DNA of 37,068 nt from Gemmatimonadota bacterium (GCA_013002885.1 JABDLS010000044.1:1-37068), one strand, 5' to 3'; positions 16,380-25,841 are shown, numbered from the stretch's first letter. Made by a program: numbers and translations. Notes: generated by a model from the sequence alone, not told the origin.

Positions 16380-17259
16380 TCATGACCGTCAGGCGAACCG
16401 GTCGGTGAGCGACCCGAGCTGGAACGAAGCTCTGGCCTTCGCTCCGGACGCCCTCGTGGACACCACCCTCGAGCTCCATTGGGCGGCCCAGCTCGTCGCC
16501 TCCGCTGGCCAGACCTTCGCCGAGCCCCGCGACGACGACAGTCATCGGGCCATGTCGTGGAGCCCGGAGCTCGGCGCCTTTGTCGGCGCCGACTTCGCCG
16601 GCCCCTACGCCTTCCGCCTCGCCCTTCGCCCCGCCGATCTGAGCCTCGTTCTTCTCGATCGGGCCGACGGGACGTTGAGCGTCTTCGAGCTGCCGGGACG
16701 GTCCCGACAGGAGGCATACGACTGGTTGGCCCTGGGGATGGCCACCTACCGCGGCGGAACACCGCCGGTCATCGAACGGCCCGAGTACGATATGCCCGAG
16801 CACCCCGTCGGGGGCACCGCCGCTTTTTCCCGCGATCGTAGAAGCGAGCTCACCGCCCTTGCTGCTCTCTACTCATCGGCCGCGTCCATCCTGACGCGGC
16901 TGTACGGCGATCGAGACGACGCCTCGGAGATCCGGTGTTGGCCCCATCACTTCGACCTCGCCACACTCCTCACCATCGAGGCATCCGTCGATGCCGAGGA
17001 AAGCCGCACCATCGGCATCGGCCTGGCTCCCATGGGAGGCGGGTACGACACGTGGTACCTGTACGTGACGCCGTGGCCTTATCCCGACGCCACCGCCCTT
17101 CCCGATCTGGGACGCGACGGACGCTGGCAGACCGAGGGGTGGACGGGTGCGGTGCTCTCCGGTGCGGAGGTCATGGAGTTCGCGCCAGGAGAACGAGCGG
17201 ACCGTATCGAGGGCTTCCTGAAGAGGGCGACAGCGGCGGCGCGAGAGGCGTTGAGGTAG
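16369..17259 (+). CDS. Conserved hypothetical protein in LPS operon
   Basis: About 296 aa, soluble, without signal peptide or transmembrane segments. No motif that I recognise; it is rich in Trp and acidic residues (ELHWAAQLVASAGQTFAEP, later GGGYDTWYLYVTPWPYPD). The ATG at 16369 overlaps the GT9 gene by 11 nt, so it belongs to the same transcript; TTG at 16360 is an alternative. It is the last gene of the plus-strand operon, facing the convergent methyltransferase-like gene 21 bp away. No intrinsic terminator is visible between the two. Confidence 0.7.
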   Translation: MNGSHDRQANRSVSDPSWNEALAFAPDALVDTTLELHWAAQLVASAGQTFAEPRDDDSHRAMSWSPELGAFVGADFAGPYAFRLALRPADLSLVLLDRADGTLSVFELPGRSRQEAYDWLALGMATYRGGTPPVIERPEYDMPEHPVGGTAAFSRDRRSELTALAALYSSAASILTRLYGDRDDASEIRCWPHHFDLATLLTIEASVDAEESRTIGIGLAPMGGGYDTWYLYVTPWPYPDATALPDLGRDGRWQTEGWTGAVLSGAEVMEFAPGERADRIEGFLKRATAAAREALR

Positions 17260-17280
17260 GCGCGGCATCCGGCCGCGGCG

Positions 17281-17823
17281 TCAGAACCAGAACGCCTTGG
17301 CGGCGAGAAGCCCGAAGGCGGCCAGAGCCCCCAGCGACGCCTCCCACTCCCGGTTGCGGGAGTATTGGGCCCAGCGGAAGCCCGCTGTCTGCCCACCCAG
17401 GGGCCTGTACGGCCTGAGCCGTGGCAGGAAAGGCGGTACGCTGGCGACGTACTCGGCATACCGCTCCGGGAACAGCTCACCCAGGTGCCGCGCCTCTCCG
17501 GCCATGGTCCGCGTGTAGATCGTGGCGAAGAAGAGCAGGAAGACCGCCGGCCAGATCCAATGTCCACCGGCAATGGAGACACCGAGTCCGATGAAGAAGC
17601 TCCCCAGGTAGAGAGGGTTACGGGTGAAGGCGTATGGACCGGACACGGTGAGCTCCTGATCCTTGTGGATCGTCCCCGCCGACCAGCCGCGGATGAAGAG
17701 GCCGAGGGCGGCAAAGGCCATTCCCACGGCCAGAGCGTTCACCGAAGGGCTGGAGAACCAGAGGAAGGGGATGACGATCAGCCAGACCGCCCGCAGGCGG
17801 AGTTGGCGCATGGTCAACGCCAC
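17281..17823 (-). CDS. Isoprenylcysteine carboxyl methyltransferase (ICMT)-family membrane protein
   Basis: A 180-aa integral membrane protein with about four hydrophobic segments. The SAM-binding signature of the ICMT/PEMT family is present: LTVSGPYAFTRNPLYLGSFF (about 58-77), then a conserved E-R-Y region (GELFPERYAEYVASVPPFLP). Bacterial members methylate phospholipids, isoprenoids or small molecules; the substrate cannot be told. It is the last gene of the minus-strand envelope block, 10 bp after the DUF3108 gene. Confidence 0.85.
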   Translation of the reverse strand: MALTMRQLRLRAVWLIVIPFLWFSSPSVNALAVGMAFAALGLFIRGWSAGTIHKDQELTVSGPYAFTRNPLYLGSFFIGLGVSIAGGHWIWPAVFLLFFATIYTRTMAGEARHLGELFPERYAEYVASVPPFLPRLRPYRPLGGQTAGFRWAQYSRNREWEASLGALAAFGLLAAKAFWF

Positions 17824-17833
17824 GTCGGTGCCT

Positions 17834-18817
17834 TCAGCGCTGGTTCGTCGGGTCGGCCCGAAGGGCGCGGCCTTCCATCGCTTCGGCCCTGGACTGGGGA
17901 TGGAGCGGGTATCCGTCCTGGATGGAGCGCAGGTGCAGCGTCAATGACCCTGGGAAGCCGGGGATGTCGGACTTCACGTAGACGGGGATCCGGCGCTCGT
18001 CGTCGGTGACGTGGATCTCTGCCTTACCGCCCTTGCCGAAGAGACCGTCCGTCTGGATCTCCGGGCTGATGACGATGGTGTTGTAGTGCACGCCTTCGGT
18101 CTCACGCTGGTCCTTCCGGAGCACCTTGATGGTGACCGGGTTGCCGTCTTCCTGGAAATACCGGCTGAGCGTGTACGACTTGCCCACTTCCAGGGGAAGC
18201 GTGCGCAGATAGTAGATGAAGGCGATCTCGTCGAGGGGCAGCGCCGAGCCCAGGTCACCGGCCTCGTCGTTGTCCTGTCGCTCCCACCGCATGCGGTCGG
18301 GGAAGAACTCCCAGTGCCGATAGCTCTGGTACCCGATTTCGTCGATGTCTCTCACGTATCGCCACGTCTGGAGCGTCGAGACGTCGAACCAGGTCTGGTA
18401 CAGGTCGTCGACCTTGGCCGGGCCCAGACTCCCCTGGATGCCCATCTCCACTCTGTAGACCGGATTTCCCTCATGCTCGTCGGTTCCCACCACGGCCATG
18501 AAGCCCTCGCCTACACCGAAGATCCCCACTTTCACCTTGTAGACGAGGTGCTCACCAGGGCCGAAGGGTGCACGCGCGGCGAAGCGATCCTCGGGCACGT
18601 CGTCGGCGGTGAGGGTGACGGGGACGTCGGCCGGCGGGAATACGGTGCGCAAGGAGTCCACGATGAAGTCACGGTCGCGTGCGGGTTCGCCGTTGGTGCC
18701 GTTCTGACCCTCAACGCCAAAGGGAGCCGCGAACAAGGCCGCGAGGGCGACGGCCGCGAGGATCCGGACAGGCCGCCTCACAGGGGTGAAGCCACGAGGT
18801 TCGTCGCGGGTGCTCAC
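17834..18817 (-). CDS. DUF3108-domain exported protein
   Basis: About 327 aa. The N-terminus carries a basic region and hydrophobic signal segment (RILAAVALAALFAAPFGVEG), then the mature part. The DUF3108 pattern is visible: GPGEHLVYKVKVGIFGVGEG, then VYRVEMGIQ, DDLYQTWFDVSTLQTWRY and near the end KAEIHVTDDERRIPVYVKSD. Members are periplasmic, beta-rich and probably bind lipids or envelope components. GTG at 18817 overlaps the GT2 stop (GTGA), so the genes are translationally coupled. The position in the lipid A/LPS block suggests an envelope role. Confidence 0.85.
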   Translation of the reverse strand: MSTRDEPRGFTPVRRPVRILAAVALAALFAAPFGVEGQNGTNGEPARDRDFIVDSLRTVFPPADVPVTLTADDVPEDRFAARAPFGPGEHLVYKVKVGIFGVGEGFMAVVGTDEHEGNPVYRVEMGIQGSLGPAKVDDLYQTWFDVSTLQTWRYVRDIDEIGYQSYRHWEFFPDRMRWERQDNDEAGDLGSALPLDEIAFIYYLRTLPLEVGKSYTLSRYFQEDGNPVTIKVLRKDQRETEGVHYNTIVISPEIQTDGLFGKGGKAEIHVTDDERRIPVYVKSDIPGFPGSLTLHLRSIQDGYPLHPQSRAEAMEGRALRADPTNQR

Positions 18818-19563
18818 GCCGCCTCCACGTCCACGTTGGACCAGATGGAGCCACGGAGCTTGGCCAGCCCCAGAAACGTCCGCCATGGACGGAAGCGCGA
18901 GGGCCGCGCCTTCAGGTCGTAGCGCACACGCGTGGGCACCTCGGCGATGCGCCGCGCATGGGGCGCCAACTTCCCGAGAAGTTCGACGTTCGCCGCCCAG
19001 CCGTCGGAGCGGATGAGGGGCCCACCATCTTCCAACTCACGGAAGGCCTTCTTGAGGACGATGATCCGATAGGCCCGCAGACCCGGCAGAGGATCCGAGA
19101 TCGGGGCTCCGCCCATGACGCCGCGAAGGAACTTCCGGGCGGCCCAGCGGACCATTCGGGTCGGCTTCTGCTCTTCGTCGACCTCTTCGGCCACGCCAGC
19201 CACGATGTCGGCCCCACCTTCGAGAACCTTGACCAACGAGACGATGTCCTCGGGTGATTCGGTGAAGTCCGCCTGGAGGACCACGGCGCAGTCCCGCTTG
19301 GGGTACGGTGCGTCGTCCTTCACGTGGCGAAGCAGACGCTCCACGGAAGCCCCGTACCCGATCCGTTCCTCGGAGCGAAGAATGGTCAGCGGAACCGATC
19401 GACGGTAGCGCTGGAGTACGTCCGGAGTCTCGTCGGTGGACGCGTCGTCGTGCACCACCAGCCGGTAGTCCCGGTCGAACTCGCCCAGGACGTTGCGCGT
19501 CTTCCAGAGGAGGACGCCCACCGTCGAGGCTTCGTTGTGGGTCGGTATGCAGACGTAGATCAC
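18814..19563 (-). CDS. Glycosyltransferase family 2 protein
   Basis: A ~249-aa GT-A fold enzyme, cytoplasmic. The nucleotide-sugar binding start is VCIPTHNEASTVGVLL, with the acidic pair in VVHDDASTDETPDVL and a second Asp in VVLQADFTESPEDI. The C-terminal half contains DPLPGLRAYRI and a basic tail. No transmembrane segments are seen, in contrast with dolichol-phosphate mannosyltransferases with anchors. The start is uncertain: GTG at 19563 begins right at the fold, while GTG at 19596 would add 11 residues; neither has a good Shine-Dalgarno. The sugar transferred is unknown. Confidence 0.88.
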   Translation of the reverse strand: MIYVCIPTHNEASTVGVLLWKTRNVLGEFDRDYRLVVHDDASTDETPDVLQRYRRSVPLTILRSEERIGYGASVERLLRHVKDDAPYPKRDCAVVLQADFTESPEDIVSLVKVLEGGADIVAGVAEEVDEEQKPTRMVRWAARKFLRGVMGGAPISDPLPGLRAYRIIVLKKAFRELEDGGPLIRSDGWAANVELLGKLAPHARRIAEVPTRVRYDLKARPSRFRPWRTFLGLAKLRGSIWSNVDVEAA

Positions 19564-19688
19564 GGTTGGCAGGTCATGACGGCCGGGCCGATCCACGCCT
19601 TGTGCGGAATCGACAGGAGGCTCGCGTGAGGTGGGGCGGAAAACGCTTCGGTCGTGCCCTTCCGGGCTCCATCCGCCGCATGCTCCTA

Positions 19689-20633
19689 CTAACCTGGCCT
19701 CGCGGCTCCTGTTCCTCCGGACGTGCCATCGCTCGGCTCCCCCGACTCGAAGGGAGGCCGGGTCTTCCACCGCTTGTGCTGCCAGAAGTACTGCTCGGGC
19801 ACCCGACGGATGACGTCCTCGAGTCGGGCGTGGTACGCCGCCATGAGGGTCTGGACGTCGGCTTCCAGGTCGCCTGTGGCCTCGTACTCGAAGGGTTCGG
19901 CGTGGAGGACGTAGCCGCGCCGGCGGCCCTCCTCCGCGAGGGCGTAGCCGAAGAGGACCGGGACACCGGCGCGCAGAGCGAAGAGGGCCGGCCCCCGAGC
20001 GGTGGCGGCGAGGCGGCCGAAGAAAGGGACGAAGATGCCGTTGCGGTGCATGTTCTGGTCGGCCACGATGGCGGTGGCCCGTCCCTCCCGCAGAGAGCGC
20101 AGTACACCCTTCGGTGCCTGTGACATCTCGATGACCCGCATGCCCAACCTTCGCCGGGCCTCGAAGAGGTCTTCTTCGAAGCGGCGGTTCGCCATGCCCT
20201 TGCCCACGACATCCAGGGCCACGCCCCGGGCGGCGAGTCCCGCCCCGGCCACCTCCCAGTTGCCCAGGTGCCCCGTCAGCACAACCGCTCCCCGGCCCTC
20301 CGCGAGGGCGGCGTCCACATGCTCGGCGCCTTCGAGGCGGGTCCGGGCGACAAGCTCTCCGTCGGACCACGACCCCATGCGAAAGAGCATGACGGCTTCC
20401 CGACCGAGGTGGGCGTAGCTGGCTCGGGCCACCCGGCGACGCCATGCGCCGTCCTTCTGCGGGAAGACGAAGGCAAGATGCTCGTCGACGACCCGCCTTC
20501 GAATACGGAGGACCGATCCCACGAGAAGCCCGAGCCCCGCGCCGCACCGGAGGGCGAGGGCCTCGGGAAGCACCCCGAGGACGGCCCGGAGTACGCGGAA
20601 GGCTGCGTACTCGAGGCGGTGGCGCAGGCTCAT
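19689..20633 (-). CDS. Lipid A biosynthesis acyltransferase (LpxL/HtrB family)
   Basis: A 314-aa enzyme that adds a secondary acyl chain to Kdo-lipid A at the inner membrane. The catalytic HX4E motif is VLTGHLGNWEVAG with His122 and Glu127. Later family marks include VADQNMHRNGIFVPFFG and the C-terminal PEQYFWQHKRWKTRP. The ATG at 20633 lies 4 nt after the msbA stop with GATGAGGGT upstream; the larger open frame above it is shadow of msbA. Co-transcription with the flippase and with GT2 is a coherent lipid A/LPS unit. Confidence 0.93.
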   Translation of the reverse strand: MSLRHRLEYAAFRVLRAVLGVLPEALALRCGAGLGLLVGSVLRIRRRVVDEHLAFVFPQKDGAWRRRVARASYAHLGREAVMLFRMGSWSDGELVARTRLEGAEHVDAALAEGRGAVVLTGHLGNWEVAGAGLAARGVALDVVGKGMANRRFEEDLFEARRRLGMRVIEMSQAPKGVLRSLREGRATAIVADQNMHRNGIFVPFFGRLAATARGPALFALRAGVPVLFGYALAEEGRRRGYVLHAEPFEYEATGDLEADVQTLMAAYHARLEDVIRRVPEQYFWQHKRWKTRPPFESGEPSDGTSGGTGAARPG

Positions 20634-20637
20634 ACCC

Positions 20638-22461
20638 TCATCCCGTAGAGGCGGGAACGTCCTCGAACTGGAGCTCGTAGAGACGCTTGTACCGCCCGCT
20701 CCTGGCCATGAGCGTGGCGTGGTCTCCTCGCTCCACCACCCGCCCGGCTTCCAGCACCAGGATCTGGTCGGCCCGCTGGACCGTGGAAAGCCGGTGAGCG
20801 ACGACGAACACCGTCCGACCTTCCAGGAGGCGTTCGATGGCGTCCTGGATGAGGCGCTCGCTCTCGGTATCCAGGGAGCTGGTCGCTTCGTCGAAGATGA
20901 GGATGGGTGGATCGCGCAGCAGGGCTCGAGCGATGGCGATGCGTTGGCGCTGACCGCCGGAGATCTCGACGCCCCTTTCACCCACCAGCGTGTCGTAGCC
21001 CTCGGGCATCTCGACGATGAAGTCGTGGGCGTGTGCCGCGCGGGCCGCCGCCTCGACCTGCTCATCCGTTGCGTCGGGCCGCCCGTAGGCGACGTTCGCC
21101 CGCACGGTGTCGTGGAAGAGGACGGTTTCCTGCGAAACGATGCCCATGAGGGAACGGAGGTCGTGGACGCCCACTTCGCGAACGTCATGGCCGTCGATGC
21201 GGATCGCGCCCGACGAGACGTCGAAGAAGCGGCTCAACAGGTCGACCACCGTGCTCTTTCCGGCACCACTTCGTCCGACCAGCGCCACCACAGAGCCCTT
21301 GGGCACGGTGAACGAGACATCCTCGAGAGCCGAGTCGCCGTCGCCGTACGCGAAGGAGACGTCGTCGAAAACGATGGCGTCGTCGAAGGACTCGAGAGGC
21401 AGAGCGCCGGGTGCGTCCTCCACCACGATAGGCGCGTCGAGAAACTCGAAGACCCGTTCGGCGGCTACGAGCCCCGGCTGCGCCGTGGCCGGGAACTTGG
21501 CCACGTTCTTCACGGGGGCGTACAGCTTGAGCGAGAGGCCGAGGAAGCCGACGAAGAGTGAGGGGCCGATCTCACCGGCCACAACCAACCGAGCGCCGTA
21601 CCACAGGAGGACCACCGTCCCCAGGGCGGCCAGCATCTCGGTCATGGGCGCCGCCAGGGAGCGGGCGAACTCGGCCCGCATGAACTGGCGAAAGTAGTCG
21701 GCGGTGAGCTCGTGGAAGCGCTCGCGTTCCCGCTCCTCCGCCGACGCCGATTTCACCAGGCGGATGCCCGAGAGCGTCTCGAAGATGTGGGCGTTGACCT
21801 CGCCCCCCAGGTGGAGGACCCGACGGTCCCGACGGCGGAGGACGTTCACCAGGGGACCCCATATGCCCATCGCCGCGGGAATCACGACGAAAGCCGCCAG
21901 CGTGAGCTTCCAGGAAATGAGGAGCATGGCCGCCAGGGCCACGATGAACTCGAACACCGCGGAGATGAGCTTCGACATCTCCCGGGTGACGAGCATCCGG
22001 AACTGCTCGATCTCCGTGGTGAGGCGACTCACGATCTGGCCGGCACGGGTCCGGCCGAAAAAGCCCAGATCGAGCTCCACCATGTGGTCGTAGACGGCGT
22101 CCCGCAGATCCCGGTTGACGCCCTGCTCGGCGTGGGCCAGGACATAGGCCCGGCCGAAGGCGAAGAGGTTCTTGAAGAGGAAGACGATGATGAGCAGGAC
22201 GATGATCTGGCCCACCGCCACCAACTGGTCCCCCTCCAGGTCCACCCAACGGTAGACCGTCCCGTCGAGGATCCTCTGCATGAGGTTGTCGCCCGCCTCC
22301 GGAGTCGAGGCGCTGTCCAGGAAGATCGCTTCCACGAAGGGAATGAGGAGGACGTAGACGGCGGCGTCGAACAACGCATAGATGGCCGCAGCCACCACGG
22401 CGAGGAAGATCGCCGGGGAGTGAGGCTTCAGATACGAGAGGATTCGCCGATTCAGGGACAC
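20638..22461 (-). CDS. MsbA-type ABC transporter (lipid A flippase family)
   Basis: A 607-aa half-transporter with fused transmembrane and ATPase domains. Six hydrophobic segments lie in residues 1-320. The nucleotide-binding domain has Walker A GRSGAGKS (396-403), the ABC signature SGGQR (501-505), Walker B ILIFDEATSSLD (about 520-531) and an H-loop in VVAHRLSTV. Homodimers flip lipid A-core or other lipids across the inner membrane. The start is GTG at 22461; I see no Shine-Dalgarno before it. The acyltransferase gene follows at 4 bp, which supports lipid A as substrate. Confidence 0.93.
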   Translation of the reverse strand: MSLNRRILSYLKPHSPAIFLAVVAAAIYALFDAAVYVLLIPFVEAIFLDSASTPEAGDNLMQRILDGTVYRWVDLEGDQLVAVGQIIVLLIIVFLFKNLFAFGRAYVLAHAEQGVNRDLRDAVYDHMVELDLGFFGRTRAGQIVSRLTTEIEQFRMLVTREMSKLISAVFEFIVALAAMLLISWKLTLAAFVVIPAAMGIWGPLVNVLRRRDRRVLHLGGEVNAHIFETLSGIRLVKSASAEERERERFHELTADYFRQFMRAEFARSLAAPMTEMLAALGTVVLLWYGARLVVAGEIGPSLFVGFLGLSLKLYAPVKNVAKFPATAQPGLVAAERVFEFLDAPIVVEDAPGALPLESFDDAIVFDDVSFAYGDGDSALEDVSFTVPKGSVVALVGRSGAGKSTVVDLLSRFFDVSSGAIRIDGHDVREVGVHDLRSLMGIVSQETVLFHDTVRANVAYGRPDATDEQVEAAARAAHAHDFIVEMPEGYDTLVGERGVEISGGQRQRIAIARALLRDPPILIFDEATSSLDTESERLIQDAIERLLEGRTVFVVAHRLSTVQRADQILVLEAGRVVERGDHATLMARSGRYKRLYELQFEDVPASTG

Positions 22462-22541
22462 GACGAAAAGGTAGTGGAGGGCACCGCGGCGTCACACGTC
22501 GGACCGGGCCGCCCGCGCCGCGCCGACGCTCCCCGCGGGCG

Positions 22542-23459
22542 CTACTCCACCCGCCTGCCCAGACTCACCATCTGGGCGACGCCGCCCGTCGACTGGAAAG
22601 CGACTAGACCGCTCCGGTCCACCAGGTAGACGATACCGGGATGGGTGATGTCACCGGTGGACTCGTCGCGAACGCGGGGGATGCCCCACGCGTCCAGATG
22701 ATCGTTCACCGCCTCCACGTCACCGCTCACGACGAAGTCCGCGGCGCCGTCGAGCTCGAACTGGTCCACCAAAGTCGAGAGGCGGCTCGGCGTGTCCCGC
22801 CATGGATCCAGGGAGAAGACGACGATTCTCCACTCCGGACCCAACTCGAGCCTCGTCGCCCGGGCCTGATGGACGATCGCAGGGCAGAGGGTGGCGCAGT
22901 GCCCGAAGGCGAAGGTCACCAGCGCCGGGCGTCCGTCCAGTCGGTCGGTCCCGAAGTGGGTCCCGGTTTGATCTACGAGGCCTTCACCCGCGGGCCACGA
23001 CCGGTCCAGCCGGGGATACGTCTCGGGGGCCGGCTCGTCCGCTCCCCACGCGACGTCGGGAAGCTGGGCGTTCAGCACGGTTCGCACCGCCAGGGTACCA
23101 CCGGTGAACACCATGGTGACGACGGCGAGGACAGCCAGACGTCCACCGGAGAAGCTCACCAGCCTCCCGAGACTGGCTCTCACCTCCGCCCCCCACCCCA
23201 CCATGAGCATGGCGAGCATCGTCGGAGGCTGACCGAGGAGGAGGAGCCAGCCCTTGGCGTCGGGTAGCCCCGTCTCCGTGAGGTTGAAGCACACCGCTCG
23301 GGTCCGCTCCAGCCACTCCGGAGCGCCCGGAACGGACCAGAGCGCCAAGGTCCACCAGGCCGCCGAGACCGCGAGGACGAACCCCACGGCCCCGAGCGGC
23401 CAGATGTCGCGCCTGGAGAGCCCGTTCACGGACACCCCGGACGTCACGGCATCCCTCAT
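22542..23459 (-). CDS. Sco1/SenC-family protein with N-terminal membrane domain
   Basis: A 305-aa protein. Residues 1-130 carry about three hydrophobic segments (22-44, 72-90, 108-128), more than the single anchor of ordinary Sco proteins. The C-terminal thioredoxin-like domain has the copper-binding Cys188-x3-Cys192 (FGHCATLCPA) and the distal His273 (DITHPG). Sco proteins deliver copper to the CuA site of subunit II. The ATG lies 4 nt after the subunit I stop, so it is the last gene of the heme-copper enzyme operon, which fits CuA assembly. The extra membrane domain is unusual. Confidence 0.88.
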   Translation of the reverse strand: MRDAVTSGVSVNGLSRRDIWPLGAVGFVLAVSAAWWTLALWSVPGAPEWLERTRAVCFNLTETGLPDAKGWLLLLGQPPTMLAMLMVGWGAEVRASLGRLVSFSGGRLAVLAVVTMVFTGGTLAVRTVLNAQLPDVAWGADEPAPETYPRLDRSWPAGEGLVDQTGTHFGTDRLDGRPALVTFAFGHCATLCPAIVHQARATRLELGPEWRIVVFSLDPWRDTPSRLSTLVDQFELDGAADFVVSGDVEAVNDHLDAWGIPRVRDESTGDITHPGIVYLVDRSGLVAFQSTGGVAQMVSLGRRVE

Positions 23460-23463
23460 GGCG

Positions 23464-25224
23464 TCACCCGATCTGCCACATCGCCGACAACAGCTTCCAG
23501 TTGGCGAAGTAGTAGACCACGAAGGCCACGAAGAAGATCAGCACCAGGATCATCGTCCCGGGCATCATGCCCAGCGCGCCGTGCTCCTCCAGCTCGACCT
23601 CTTCCTCGGGCAGCTCGGTGAAGGGCCGCTTGTACACTCCCGGCGGAACCGAGCCGGCCAGGGCCGCCTCGCTCATGTCATCACCCAGCGGCTGTCCGAA
23701 GAAGACCGACCAGACGGTGACCAGGATGTAGATCCCACCACCCACGATGGCGATGAGTCCACCGATGGCCATGAGGGCGAGCATGACGTTCACCGCCGGC
23801 GAGTACTCGAGCGTGAAGGGCGCGCCGGCGAAGGTGATGTCGTAGTGCCGCCGCGGAACGCCGAAGGTGCCGGCGAAGGTCATGGTCAAGGAGAAGAGGA
23901 GCATGCCCCCGGCGAAGAGATACGGCTGGATCTTGGCCAAGGGATAGAACGCCACCTTCTTCCTGAAGATGAGGGGGATCACGTAGTAGGTGACCCCCAT
24001 GAAGGCCATCGCCGTGCCCGACACCACCGTGGCGTGGAAGTGACCCGGGATCCGGAGCGTGTTGTGGGCCACGATGTTGATCTGCTCGGTCCCGAAGGTC
24101 ACACCGGTGATGCCCCCGACGAAGCCGAAGACGACCACGGAGAACACCAGAGCGCTGAACCCCGGATCGTTCCAGGGAGCACGACGGAGCCAGCCGAAGA
24201 TACCCTGGGTGTAGCCCCGGAGACGCATGCCCATCTCCACTCCGGCGGGCACCGTGAAGCCGTGGAGCATCGACGCCAGAACCGCCATGTACATGAAGTA
24301 CGAGGTATTCACGATCTTCCACGACGGACCGAAGCCCGGGTCCACCAGGAGATGGTGGGCCGACGCCATGGAGATGAAGGCGATGTAGAGGACGAAGGCC
24401 GTGCGGCTGATCTTCTCGTTCACCACCACCGCACCCACGGTGAAGGCCCCGAGCAGATACCAGATAGCGACCATCGCGGCCACGTTGATCTGCTGCGACG
24501 AGTGTCCCAGGCCCCACCAGACCAGCCGGTAGACCTGCGGATCGACGTTCATCATGTCCAAGGACCAGAAGAACGTCGGGATGTAGATCGCCGCTCCGTG
24601 ACCCAGCGTGATGGCCGCGATGATGGCCGCGGTGATTCCGCCGAACGTCACCAGGGGGACCGACCCCGTGTACGTCTCCTCCCGCTTGGCCACCACCAGG
24701 GTGGCGAAGAAGATGGCCGTGACGACGATCGCTCCGACGGCGAAGAGGATGACGCCGAGGTAGAAGGCCGGGTGTGCCCGCAGGGGCACGTAGGAGGTGA
24801 AGAGGACGTCGGCCCGGCCGGTGAACATGGTCCACTCGACCATGAGGGCGCCCACCACCATGAGTGCGAAGGCCACCCACCCGAGCTTGGGCGTCGGCAC
24901 CCTGCAGTTGAGGAGGACGGCCGACGCGAAGTAGAGGACGGCCATCTCGAAGAAGATGATGAAGAAGATGAGCATGTTCATGCCGTGGACGGTCAGCCAG
25001 CGGTAGAACAGCTCGTCGGACAGGAGATGGACGGTCTGCCATCGGGTGAGGAGTACGAGGGTCGCCGCGATGCCCCCGATGAGGAGGGCGACCGTCGCCG
25101 CGACGGCGTTGGCCTTGATGAGAGCGTCGGCGTCCTTGTGCACCTTCAGCCCCGTCGTGGGGCACTTCCTGAACAGTGCCGCGGCAGTGCCCATGGCACC
25201 CGTGCTCGCTGTGGCCTGGCTCAT
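23464..25224 (-). CDS. B-family heme-copper reductase subunit I, probable nitric oxide reductase (eNOR-like) rather than O2 reductase
   Basis: A 586-aa catalytic subunit with about 13-14 transmembrane segments. Ligands visible: low-spin heme His80 (VHGMNM), CuB His241 (LGHSSQQ) and His290/His291 (SAHHLLVDPG), high-spin and low-spin heme His395/His397 (IPGHFHATV). The context AHNTLRIPGHFH is that of ba3/B-family enzymes. In oxygen reductases CuB His is followed four residues later by the cross-linked Tyr (GHPxxY); here that residue is Gln245. Loss of this Tyr is the hallmark of nitric oxide reductases that evolved inside the superfamily; Gln is what I recall for the eNOR type (unverified). The ATG overlaps the subunit II stop (ATGA). 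Ordinary annotation would say cytochrome c oxidase. Confidence 0.93.
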   Translation of the reverse strand: MSQATASTGAMGTAAALFRKCPTTGLKVHKDADALIKANAVAATVALLIGGIAATLVLLTRWQTVHLLSDELFYRWLTVHGMNMLIFFIIFFEMAVLYFASAVLLNCRVPTPKLGWVAFALMVVGALMVEWTMFTGRADVLFTSYVPLRAHPAFYLGVILFAVGAIVVTAIFFATLVVAKREETYTGSVPLVTFGGITAAIIAAITLGHGAAIYIPTFFWSLDMMNVDPQVYRLVWWGLGHSSQQINVAAMVAIWYLLGAFTVGAVVVNEKISRTAFVLYIAFISMASAHHLLVDPGFGPSWKIVNTSYFMYMAVLASMLHGFTVPAGVEMGMRLRGYTQGIFGWLRRAPWNDPGFSALVFSVVVFGFVGGITGVTFGTEQINIVAHNTLRIPGHFHATVVSGTAMAFMGVTYYVIPLIFRKKVAFYPLAKIQPYLFAGGMLLFSLTMTFAGTFGVPRRHYDITFAGAPFTLEYSPAVNVMLALMAIGGLIAIVGGGIYILVTVWSVFFGQPLGDDMSEAALAGSVPPGVYKRPFTELPEEEVELEEHGALGMMPGTMILVLIFFVAFVVYYFANWKLLSAMWQIG

Positions 25225-25841
25225 CGGTCAGCTCCCGGCACGACGGGCGCGCCATCGGTCTGGTCGGCGGACGCCGAGGCGCCGTCTTCGGCAGGCATGA
25301 CCAGGACCTTGCCGACCATCAGGTGGTGGCCGACGCCGCAGAACTCGTTGCAGACGATGCGGTAGTCGCCGGCCTCGGTGGGGGTCACCCGGAGACCGTA
25401 GTCGTAGCCCGGGACCACCTGGAAGTTGACGTTGAAGGGGTACAGGTTGAAGCCGTGGTTCACGTCCAACGACGACAGGTGGAGCGTGTACTCCGCACCT
25501 TCCTGGAGTCGCAGTACCGGCGTCCACTGGTACTGGGCAGCCAGGAGATACACGTCGGCCCCCGGCGGCGGCTCCACCACCGGAATGCCGTTCTCCGACT
25601 CACCTGTGCCGTAGTCCGCGACGAACTGCTGAACGCGTACCAGGTAATCGCGTGGCTCGACCTTGGCGCGGATCCCCGTCGGGTTCTGCCCGCCCCGCAG
25701 ATGCCAGAGCGGCATCATTGCGAAGAGCACCATGCACCAGACGAAGGCGATGGTGAACCAGACCTTCTCCGACTTGTGGGCCGGCTTCCACCAGACCCCC
25801 TGAGGGGGAGTAACGCCAGTGGCGTACGTCTGCTTGCTCAT
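25221..25841 (-). CDS. Heme-copper reductase subunit II with CuA centre
   Basis: A 206-aa protein with one N-terminal transmembrane segment (about 27-47) and a periplasmic cupredoxin domain. All CuA ligands are present: His129 (DVNHGF), Cys164, Glu166, Cys168, His172 and Met175 (IVCNEFCGVGHHLMVGK). It should accept electrons from a soluble or membrane cytochrome c or cupredoxin. One transmembrane segment and short length are like ba3-type subunit II. It follows the small subunit by 10 bp. The Pro/Ala/Asp-rich C-terminal tail looks disordered. Confidence 0.95.
   Translation of the reverse strand: MSKQTYATGVTPPQGVWWKPAHKSEKVWFTIAFVWCMVLFAMMPLWHLRGGQNPTGIRAKVEPRDYLVRVQQFVADYGTGESENGIPVVEPPPGADVYLLAAQYQWTPVLRLQEGAEYTLHLSSLDVNHGFNLYPFNVNFQVVPGYDYGLRVTPTEAGDYRIVCNEFCGVGHHLMVGKVLVMPAEDGASASADQTDGAPVVPGADR

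Noticed and set aside
20638..22461. Long plus-strand open frames across the msbA and oxidase genes (e.g. 23254-25365, over 700 codons)
   Set aside because: They are His/Gly/Asp-rich antisense shadows of well-recognised genes, without family motifs or ribosome binding sites.
23464..25224. Ordinary aa3/ba3 cytochrome c oxidase subunit I
   Set aside because: The cross-link Tyr after the CuB His is replaced by Gln245, so I do not accept a plain O2 reductase call, although B-family membership stands.
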